The notes below the pieces were generated by a model that made no database searches, was not told where the DNA came from, and saw only the letters and a list, made by a program, of their open reading frames with translations. This document shows positions 16,891 to 25,023 of a DNA stretch of 25,023 bases, one piece after another (positions within the stretch are counted from its first letter, which is position 1; each line of letters opens with the position of its first letter). Source of the DNA: Triparma columacea (Eukaryota; Sar; Bolidophyceae; Parmales; Triparmaceae); the NCBI GenBank assembly GCA_030267965.1, contig BRYA01000590.1:6591-31613 (forward strand). The letters run 5' to 3'. The translations under genes were made by a program, and so were the position numbers.

Positions 16891-18422
16891 TCACGTTTTA
16901 TTGTCGTTGTCTGCAATGAACTTCATTGCGGACTCTTCGAGCTTCCTCCGCTTTTTCTCTTTCTTCTCCTTCTTTTGTTTGCTCTTCTTCTTCTTTTCCT
17001 TCTCCTTCTTCTTCTTCTTCTTCTTCTTTCTCTTTTTCTTATTCGTCGACGAGTCGCTGCTATCACTACTGCTACCACCATCCTCCCCTTCTTCCTCCCT
17101 TTCCGCTTCCCCTACCCTCCTTTGTTTCGCCGGAGGCTCCGAGGGCGCAGCAGCCGCCTTCGCAAAGGACGCCCCAGTGTTATTGAAAGGATCCCACCCC
17201 CCCATCTTGCACTCCCTGTCTCCTTTCTGGTGCCCGAAGGCGCCGCACTTCATGCACTTTACTTGCCTGAACTGCTTTCCGAGGGGGTTGAATTTTATAG
17301 AAACTGACGTATGTTGGAGGCCCTTGGCTACCGGGGCGTTCTGAGGAGAAGGGGAGGAGGCGTTAGTGGCGAAGAAGAGGGAATAATTGGTTCCAAGCTG
17401 CCTCGCCAACAGACAGGGTCCCACATCAATTCTACTCTGTTGCCTGTCCCCCCCCCCCCCCCATCTCGGCTTACCTTTAACTCAGGGAACATCTCTACCT
17501 GACTTGCCAAGCTTCCCGTAATTTTCCTTTTCTTCCCAGTCGCTTTCTCCAGCGCCGAGAGATTCTTGTTCGCCTCCTTGTAGAGGTCCTCCTCGACCTG
17601 AGACTTTTCCCAAACGTCCTTCTCTCCCGCCTCTTCCTCGCCGAACCCGATTTTATTCTCTACCTCGACGACTCCCGCCATCATCCTCTTGAAGGCCCTC
17701 GCCGCATCATCGTCGGCATCGTCATACTCAACATGGCTGTCGTCCATGGACTGCACGAAGCTTTTCTCAATATCCAGCTGGGGGGAGGGGGGGGGAGGGA
17801 TGAGTGATCTTCGGAGGAGGAGAGCAGCAACAAAATAAAAACATTGAAACTTCAATACGACCCTTCCTGAGAAGGGTGGCGTTTGTTGTTTGTCTCCGGC
17901 ACACATGCCTTTGCTGTCTGTGCTGCACCACGCGTCCTAACCATGCCGTGCCGAAGCTCACCACATATCACCCACTCACCTTGCTTCCACCATGAGTACC
18001 CCCCCCACCCCCCCCGTCCTCCTTGTTGGCCTCTGGCTCCTTGTACATGAAGCTCAAGCTCGCCTTGTTTCCTCCTATCTCCCCTGTGATGCTCCTCTCC
18101 AACTCCTCCGCCTCCTTCTCCCTCTTAATAACTGGGATGTGATCGGAGTGACGCAAAAAGCCGAGGCGGTAAGCAAAAAAATACGCGGGTGCACCATTTT
18201 GTGTGGCAGCCAATCCCCTCGGTTATGAGAAAGTGGTGGGGAAATGTCTAAAACACGAAATCCAAACCCACAGACCCCACTAAAGAGGCTAACCTCACCT
18301 TCATCCCGTTCTGCGTACTTCTTTTTCAACTTCTTGGCTTCCTCCTCCTTCAACCAAACCTCTTTCACATTGGAGGACTTGGCAGTGTGCCAGGATTTCT
18401 TCTGTAGGAAGCTGAGAGACAT
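16891..18422 (-). CDS. CIR1: CIR1-like co-repressor/splicing-associated protein, four exons
   Basis: Exons 18422-18299, 18131-17980, 17777-17475 and 17340-16891 give 342 residues. Introns are 167, 202 and 134 nt, all GT-AG (donors GTGAGG, GTGAGT, GTAAGC). Residues 1-41 form the CIR N-terminal domain (SFLQKKSWHTAKSSNVKEVW). Exon 2 has the ALSFMYKEP-like block (ASLSFMYKEP) found after this domain in CIR proteins. Exon 4 has the zinc knuckle at about 222-237 (C-X2-C-X4-H-X6-C, CMKCGAFGHQKGDREC), the spacing seen in CIR1 and RP9. A Ser-rich then Lys-rich C-terminus follows. Animal CIR1 links CBF1/RBPJ to histone deacetylase and also binds splicing factors; without Notch, a splicing or general nuclear role is more likely here. 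The family call is secure, the function is inferred. Confidence 0.88.
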
Positions 18423-19373
18423 GGCAACGTGACGACGTAGACTGTTGAGATCCAGATAGGATGTGTGAGATCGTTATTATTGATTTATTTTTACAATTAC
18501 AAAACCGAATTTACAATTTTTTTTGAGAAACCAGAAAGCGAATGAAGACATATACGCCCCTTTGGTTGATTTTTTTAAGTAAGCGCGAATCTACAAAGAG
18601 GCGGCTTGCACAAAAGAAAAAGAAAAGCGGCTAGCTGAAAAGACTCCAACCATTCAACATGGATTCCCTGGAGCAATGCCGAGTAGAATATAATCTTTAT
18701 GTGCATGTGTTAGCAACAATAGAATGATCGTATCGCGCGTTTGATCTTTATATACACCGCCTCATCTAGCTCGATGACGAAAAAATGTTGTCTGAAAGTG
18801 CAACCCAATAGAACGCTTGTGCCAAACGCACTGGGGCAGCCTTCTGGAAAACCTTGGAAAACCCCCAAAGTTTTAGTAGTTAACCTAGTTAGGCCAAGTA
18901 TATTTCCACTGAAGCTGACTACAAGGACGTAAATAGGCACCAGCTATTGTGGAGACAGTACCGGAGACTCTTATCACGATAGTTATCTAGGATTGCAACG
19001 TAGGGACCTTATCTTCCCCCTCCATTGTGGCCACAGTGTTTCGCAGCTTGATTCTTCATTCAAGCCTTTTCCCTCCTCTGTGTGTGCTTTTGAGGCCAAA
19101 GATTCAGACCTGAGGTATTGCACTTATTATTCAATAGAGGTGAGTTGTTGTTCCTCCCATGGCATTCAAATCTTCACCATATCCCTTTTCTCGAAACAGA
19201 AGCCAACAAAATTTGTGATGACTCGTCATCTTTTGCCGTATCGGTGCTACCAAACGAAAACGTTACCTCTTTTTAACCCAACGCCGCCATCAACGCCGCA
19301 AAATCTCCAGAGTCCACCCTCAAGGTAGGAACAAACAATTACATTACAAACCCCCAAATCCCATTGCGTTGCG
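18423..19373. other. Long divergent intergenic region, no secure gene
   Basis: This 951-bp gap separates the CIR1-like and MYB starts. It is AT-rich near 18430-18580. A minus-strand frame without ATG (18940-18710) encodes a protein-like peptide (TLGVFQGFPEGCPSAFGTSV), and a plus-strand frame at 18993-19328 leads up to the MYB gene. Either could be an exon, a transposon relic or chance. I see no tRNA or terminal repeats. It probably holds both promoters. Confidence 0.5.
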
Positions 19374-21507
19374 ATGGAGGAAGCCAATTCAGAATTGCCT
19401 GCGGCGGAAAAGAGTGCTTACGTCTCCAAGCAGATAATTATCAAGAACGAAGTCTCGGAGAGCCTTGATTCTGAAGAAGAGGAGGAGTGCTCGACCTCCT
19501 TCCCTGACACCAAAAGGTCCGGCAGGAAGGGCAGCGACGCTTCTTCGGAATCGTTGAAGAGGCTTCAGCCTGTCGGCAAAAAGGCAGCCCTTTCGAAGGA
19601 CGACCCCTTCGCGGACAATCCCAAGAGCGCCGGAGGAAGGTGCAAGCCGACATTCTGGAGCAAGGAGGAGGACGAGAAACTGCGCCAGGCTGTGAAAGAT
19701 TGCAAGGAATCGAACTGGAAGCTCATTGCTTCCAAGGTCGGGAGTAGGAATCACATGCAGTGCCTCCAGCGCTGGATGAAGGTTCTTGCCCCCGGCCTCA
19801 TCAAAGGGCCTTGGACGAAATCCGAGGATGAGCAGCTCATCAAGCTCGTCAACGAAGGTTACAAGAATTGGGGCAGTCTCGCGCTCAAAGTTCCGGGGAG
19901 GACGAGTAAGCAGTGCAGAGAAAGGTGAGAATAGACAGAGTGGGCAGCAAGTGAAATAGAGACCACAATGATTAAGATGATTACGTTCTTTTTGGCAGGA
20001 GGTCCCTCCATACGCAGCGATTTCCTTTCTCCATCTTCTAAACTCAAAACCACCTTCTGTCGTCGCTTCTATCCTCCCTTAGGTGGTTCCACGCTCTCGA
20101 CCCTACCATCAACAAGGCTGCGTATAGCGAGGAGGAGGACAAGATCATCCTTGATCTCCATGCAAAGATAGGAAATAGGTGGGCTACGATTGCCAAGTCC
20201 CTCAGCAACCGGACTGAGAACTCTGTCAAGATTAGGTGGAAGGCCATGGAGAGGATGAAGAAGAGGAGGGAGAAGGTGAGGATGATGGGCAAAAGGGTTA
20301 GGGTTATAAAAGCGGCACGGTGGCGAATGTGACACCGACAGGCTCCTCATTGCCTGATGCATCCAGCCCCGATTTTCTCCTTAACCACCTCAACAAAGTC
20401 ACTCTAACTCAACAACAACGCAACCCTTTCGCAGGAGATGAAGAAGGAGACCGAAGAGAGGTTGAACGGCAAGCGGAATGGAGAAAGCAAAGCCTCGAGG
20501 CAAAACTCCGGCAACGACAGCCTAGAGAACCTCACCCCGAAAAAGAAGGCCAGAGGCACGTATCAAGACGCAGTGGGCCATATCTATGCCAACCCTGCGT
20601 TTTCATCCTCTTTGTACGGTCAGGTGAATCCGTACCAGCTGCAGTCCTATGGCTCTCAGCCTTACATCTCTCAGCCTTATATCTCTCAGCCCTATAGCTC
20701 TCAGTCTTATAGTTATCAGCCTTACAGCTCTCAGCCTTATAGCGCTCAGCCTTATAGCTCTCGACCTCATAGCACTCAGCCTTACGCCCCCTTGACGACG
20801 AGAAAAATCTCTCATGAGCAGAGCCAGAATTCCCTCAGTTCCTTAGCCGTTTACGCGTCTCAATACGCGTCTCAAGACGCTTCCCTGAAGTCCCAACCCC
20901 AAGCCCAAGCCCAAGCCCAAGTCCAAGCCCAAGCCCAAGCCCAAGCCCAAGCCCAAGCCCAAGCCCAAGCCCAAGCCCAAGCCCAAGCCCAAGCCCAAGC
21001 CCAAGCCCAAGTATATAGCATGCCTAGCATGTACTCCCTTTACGCACCTCCTGAGCAGGTGCAGTTGCAGCTCCAACTCAAGCAGGAGTACGAGGATCTT
21101 GTCAAGACAAAGGTGGAGCTGTCGAAGTTGGAGGAGGAATTGAGCAAGAAGGACAGCCATGCCTTGGGAAATCATCAGCTCAGCGACGGCGTCCTTCTGC
21201 CCACTTCCTCAGAAACGGCAAGCACGGCTCATGCACCCGACGCCGCTGGAGGTGGTATGAAAACGGGGCAACCGCCTGCCATCAATATGCTTCAAAACCA
21301 TTCGAAGCTCAAAGAGGTCTACAATAACAAGCTAATCAATTACCTCAACAAGAGGGCTTCCCTGGACAGAGACATGTCCAAATTCTACATGACTCAGGCG
21401 ATGGCCGTCAGTGGTAACTGGACCCCCAGCTCACCAGGATCGGACCCACAGAGACCCCCTAAGCAGCAGTCGCAACAGCAGTCGCAACAGCAGTCGCAGC
21501 AGCAGTC

Positions 21508-21538
<31 letters not shown>

Positions 21539-21541
21539 TAG
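19374..21541 (+). CDS. MYB3R: R1R2R3 MYB transcription factor with Q-rich tail, three exons
   Basis: Exons 19374-19924, 20083-20275 and 20435-21541 give 616 residues. Introns are 158 nt (GTGAGA...CCCTTAG) and 159 nt (GTGAGG...TTCGCAG). An acidic N-terminus precedes three MYB repeats: R1 about 93-138 (FWSKEEDEKLRQAV), R2 about 143-190 (KGPWTKSEDEQLIKLV, GRTSKQCRERW split by intron 1) and R3 about 194-240 (YSEEEDKIILDLH, LSNRTENSVKIRW). R3 is the DNA-contacting repeat with the usual NRTENSVK core. The tail is low-complexity: SQPY-type repeats, a long (QA)n tract, a helical stretch (QEYEDLVKTKVELSKLEEE) and a terminal poly-Q with QSQQ units. MYB3R proteins control G2/M genes in plants and are the ancestral MYB type. 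The exon 2 and 3 joins are frame-consistent. Confidence 0.93.
20640..20790 (+). repeat. 12-nt coding repeat (SQPY) in MYB tail
   Basis: About twelve imperfect copies of a 12-nt unit such as TATAGCTCTCAG encode Ser-Gln-Pro-Tyr variants. The Tyr/Gln richness resembles activation or condensate-forming domains. Confidence 0.8.
20895..21011 (+). repeat. Hexanucleotide CCCAAG repeat coding (Gln-Ala)n
   Basis: About nineteen nearly perfect copies of a 6-nt unit encode alternating Gln and Ala, with one Val interruption. It is in frame in the MYB gene; copy-number change would not shift the frame. Confidence 0.9.
21464..21537 (+). repeat. CAG/CAGTCG trinucleotide repeat coding poly-Gln
   Basis: Four QSQQ-type units followed by about nine CAG codons and one AAG end the MYB protein just before its stop. 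It is a candidate length-variable tract. Confidence 0.9.
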
Positions 21542-21749
21542 AGACCCCACATAGAAATGCAGCACCTCCCGACGGCAAAGCGAAATTTTAAAATGAGGCG
21601 CATTGGAGGGAAGGGGAACATTTTTTAGGAAAAGGGAGAGAAGAGGCACACCATGTGAACCTGAGAGGAAAGCAGGGAGCAGAATCAGGCTGAGAGGAAA
21701 AAAAGTAATAGCATAGCGTGAACATATCCAAACAACACAACATTAAAAT

Positions 21750-24700
21750 TCAGTAGTAATTTCCCTTCGCACCTCCATCGTTGCCCGTCCCTCCTTTGCC
21801 CACGAATGCCTGCTTCAGAGTGTTCTCACAAGCGACGATGTTGTTGCTTGCGGCATTCAGAACCTTTTTGGCAGCAATTTTCTCGATGTTTCCTGCAATG
21901 TTCTGCGCCATTAGGTGCATCACCAGGCAATCCTCCCCCCCGAAGCTCTGAACTTCGACACTCTTCTCAGTGACTGGCATCTTAGTGGCCGTCAACACCC
22001 CGATAACCACCCCCTCGCAGTTTCTGACTGCGATTGCGAGCAGAAGTGGCGACACGCTCCCCAGGAGTCCGTACTGAGTGACGCCATATCTGCCGTCGTT
22101 TCTCCCACTGACTACGAATTTGTCCGTCTGCGTGAAACTTTCAAAGCCAAGCAAACCATCAACGTTCTCATCGAACCGATCGTCCATGATCATTTCCGTG
22201 AGGACACTCTCCCCGGTCCTTGCCACGTGACCCACGATGCCCAAGCCCACGCTCGCCCTCTTGACGCTCGTACCACTGACGGTGAAGAGCTCGCGGCGCT
22301 TTCTATCGACAAGGAAAAGGTTCCCCCTTGCTTCATGGACCATGTGGGCCACGCTCACTGAAGCCACTGCGAAGAGGGAGGAGATCTGGTTCACATTGTT
22401 GAAGGCGTGAGCGAACATCATCATGTAATTGTCGACGCGCTCAACGTCCAAGACAGAGAGGTTCTCCCCAAAGCTTCGAGGCCTCGGCCTTGAGAACCCC
22501 CCCCCGCCTCCTCCACTCCAGAGTAAGAAGGCGTACTGAAGGGACTTCCTCCTTATCGTCTCAGAATCTGATCTTGTCGACATGTTCCCAAAGAGCCTCG
22601 TCAGAGTTGCAACAACCCGCAGCCTTGCGTTTTCCTCCTCGGACCTCGTGCCCCCCTCCCCAGCCTCTTGCATTGCGCGCTTAAGCTTCTCCATCTCATC
22701 CTTGGAGCCCTGGAAGGAATCCAGGAGCCTTAAGTCCCTCACAACCTGCTTGAACTTGGAGAAGGCAGCCATCTTCCCCTTCATCTCCCTCCCTCCGCAC
22801 GCCTTGTTGACCATTCCCCTCAACCATCTCCTTCTGGTCCTATATTCCGACCAAACATTGAAAGTCATCAGGAGAGCGCGATTCTTGAGCTTCTTCAAGA
22901 ACCGCCCCACGACAACCTTGTATCTCATCGACTCAACGGCCACAAAACGCCAAGCCTTGAGCAACCTGAAGAGCCTACTGTTCCTCATCCTAGCAACGAA
23001 CTTCCCGAGAACATTCTTCTGCCACTTGTCTCTCTCATAAAAGGCGACCCAGGTGTGAAATCCCGCGCCTAGCTTCCCACTCAAGGCCATCCCCATGACT
23101 TTCCCAACGAGAACCCTCGCTTTTGCCCTCCGGCCCACAAAATCCAACCAGGACTCAAAGGATTTACCGAGGGCCTTGAAGAAAATCTTCGCCACTGCGA
23201 TTTTGACCAGGCGCTCCCTTTTCTCCTCTTCCGACTCAGCCTGCTGTTTCTGAAACCTCGCGCCGGCTCTCCTTGCGTTGTTCCTCTCCCTTGCCTGGGC
23301 CATTCCCAGCAAGCTTAGCTGACTCTGCCTCTGCTGCTCTTCCATCCGTTTGGCCTTCACCAGCATTGTCCAGGAAGACCAGGCCGAGTGTTGGTTACCA
23401 TTTGCAATCCTGCAAAGTGCCCTGTAACAGAACTTCTTGAGGTTAACCTGAGCCTTCGCGTTCTCGCACCAGTTGTTGAAGCAGTTGAAGAGCGTTTTGT
23501 TCTTCATGCGCATACTGAACTTGTTCAGAAGGTTCCTTTCCCGTTTTCTCCCCCTCACGAATTCCGCCCAAGACTGGAAGCACTGCGTGAAGCACATCCT
23601 CATCATCTTCATCGCTGCCTTTTTTAGCAGCCTCTCAAGCCTTTCGTTCTCTTCCCTCTCATCCCTCACTGCGGCAAGAAAGTTCATCCAGGCCCTGAAG
23701 CACCGGGAGTAAGTCCCCCGCGCCATCTTCATTCCAACCCTCCTGATGATGACCTCATTTCTCTTCTCAAAGCGCACGAACTCCGCCCAGGTCTTGAACG
23801 CGACATGGATCTCTTTCATGACGACGTGATTAAAAACGCGCCTTATGAGTTTCCTGTCGTTCGAGCGAGACGTCTTGAAGATTACCCAGCGCTTGAAGCA
23901 CCTCACCTCAACCCCCCTCATCATCTTGGCGAAGAACCGCTTAGACTTGGCAATATTGTCCTTTTCATCTTCGTGAACTTTCTTCCAAGCAGCAAAAACG
24001 ACCCTCATTGAGCCCTGCTGCATGCTTGCTATCGTCCTCTTCACGCGAGCGAGGGCCTCCTGGGAGTTTTGCAGCTTCTGCTTCATGAACTTTTCCTCCA
24101 AGTACTCGCAGCGCTGCATCAAGGTGTGGATCTCCATGTTGAGGCCCTCTTCTTTAAGATGCTCCACAAATGCCTTAAAGTGGTCGAAGGCCTTGCTCAT
24201 GAGGAGGAAGTCCCTCCCCCCTATCATTCTCTTCACAAACTTCCTCAGCCACTGCCTCTCCCTCGTCAGGTTGACCCAGCGGTTCAGGCACCTCGAGGCT
24301 CCCTGAAGCTGCCATCTTCGAATGTTTCTCTCAACGACTGTCTGTTGCGTCTTCCACCGCTTCGCATTGTCGCACCAGACGTGGAAGGCGCTTCCGAGCG
24401 CCGAGGACAGCATCCTGAACATGGTCCTCCGAAGCGTGTTGGACTTTTCCATTTCCTTCTGGGTTTCAGCGGAGCCCTTCAGCCTCTCCAACTGGCGCTC
24501 CATGGACTTGTAGCGTGAGGTCATATCATCGAGTTTCTTGCGAAGGTCCGAAGTTACCTCCTCCAGATCTATGGTAGCAGCATCATCTACGAAGTGTTTC
24601 CAAGAGCGCAGAGCTGCAGACTTGAGCTTCATGTTCTTACCTCCGAGGCAGCGATTCATGATTCCACGAAGCCACTTTCGGGTGCCTACGTATTCTTTCC

Positions 24701-25023
24701 ATGTCTCGACCGACTTGAACTGTTGCCGGAGAAAGAGTTTCTTGGAAAATGATTCCAGCAGATGCCTGTTTCTCTGCTCGATCTGGAGGAAGCGCACCCA
24801 AGCTTGGAATACCCTAGGGGAGGAGGAGAAGCGCGGTGAAGGAAAAAAAGTAAGGCGGCGAGAGCATGGAGAGATAATCAGATTGTAGAGACGCACCTCA
24901 ACTTCAAACCATTCCTTATCCTATTTATGGCATTCTTGGCAGCCTCCAGCCGCCTCTCGTTCTCCTGACTCCTCAGCACCCGACTCTGCGATGGGCACGC
25001 GCGGCGGGGGGGGGGGGGGGGGG
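21750..25023 (-). CDS. Sfi1-like repeat protein with C-terminal GAF domain, 5' end off window
   Basis: A large exon (24813-21750, 1021 codons with stop) is joined across an 83-nt intron (GTGCGT donor at 24896, CCCTAG acceptor) to an exon 24985-24897 that starts after a possible TCGCAG acceptor; earlier exons are missing. Residues up to about 790 contain at least fifteen repeats of 30-40 residues of the form [AC]F..W..[FVN]...R/K (for example CFKRWVIFK, AFKTWAEFVRFEKR, CFQSWAEFVRGRK, CFNNWCENAKAQ), like centrin-binding Sfi1 repeats. A coiled coil lies near DLRKKLDDMTSRYKSMERQL. The last 200 residues are a GAF domain (NLFLVDRKRRELFTV, GLGIVGHVARTGESVLTE, GVVIGVLTATKMP). Sfi1 repeats line centrins along centrosome or basal-body filaments; GAF domains bind small ligands such as cyclic nucleotides. 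A flagellar/basal-body role is inferred. Confidence 0.82.
25006..25023. repeat. Poly-G run at right end of window
   Basis: Eighteen G residues end the window. On the coding (minus) strand of the Sfi1-GAF gene this is a C-run about 20 nt before a splice acceptor at 24986, so the contig probably breaks inside an intron homopolymer, as at the left end. Confidence 0.8.

Noticed and set aside
16901..17344. Phe/Ser/Leu-rich plus-strand frames antisense to the CIR1-like C-terminus
   Set aside because: They are the reverse complement of the Lys-rich tail (AAG/GAG codons) and have no independent support.
20289..20304. Telomere-like GGGTTAGGGTTA in MYB intron 2
   Set aside because: Only two units, inside an intron and not at a contig end. 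It is not a telomere; at most it is a chance telobox-like motif.
1..25023. CRISPR arrays, tRNA, rRNA, prokaryotic operons or viral elements
   Set aside because: None seen. Tandem arrays here have no spacers, and gene structure is eukaryotic with introns.

Overview
The window looks like nuclear DNA of a unicellular eukaryote, most likely a photosynthetic stramenopile (a heterokont alga such as a bolidophyte/Parmales or diatom relative). The reasons are short GT-AG introns (64 to 280 nt), many BspA-type leucine-rich repeats, a BolA protein with a signal peptide ending in an 'AF' motif as in complex plastids, and core eukaryotic families (U5 snRNP Dim1, PP2A B56, MYB3R, KH and CIR proteins). The group assignment is inference. 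The window begins with C9 and ends with G18, so it is probably a whole contig broken at homopolymers inside introns at both ends.

Layout, left to right: a partial minus-strand gene with a propeller-like segment (1-1354); a two-exon polytopic membrane protein (+, 1435-2315); a two-TM Lys-rich protein (-, 2378-3175); DIM1/TXNL4A in two exons (+, 3340-4048); a PlsC-type acyltransferase (-, 4158-5825); BspA-LRR gene 1 (-, 5966-6922); plastid-type BolA (+, 7230-7688); an RSL1D1/Utp30-like nucleolar L1 protein (-, 7824-9380); BspA-LRR gene 2 (+, 9588-10781); a small membrane protein (+, 11138-11657); a three-KH plus WW protein (-, 11816-14094); PP2A B56 (+, 15164-16557); a CIR1-like zinc-knuckle protein (-, 16891-18422); an R1R2R3 MYB with long Q-rich tails (+, 19374-21541); and a large protein with Sfi1-like repeats fused to a GAF domain (-, 21750 to beyond the right end).

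Genes alternate strand almost without exception. Convergent 3' gaps are 62 to 333 bp, and many divergent 5' gaps are 80 to 310 bp, so bidirectional promoters are likely. There is no operon-like or pathway cluster: the genes are unrelated housekeeping and regulatory functions, several in RNA processing (DIM1, CIR1-like, KH-WW, L1-like). The most notable items are the inverted duplicated BspA-LRR pair, which shares promoter and 3' flank; the Sfi1-GAF fusion; and a directional pattern of G-runs after donors and C-runs before acceptors. Exon boundaries were worked out by hand from splice signals, reading-frame continuity and family motifs, not from transcripts.
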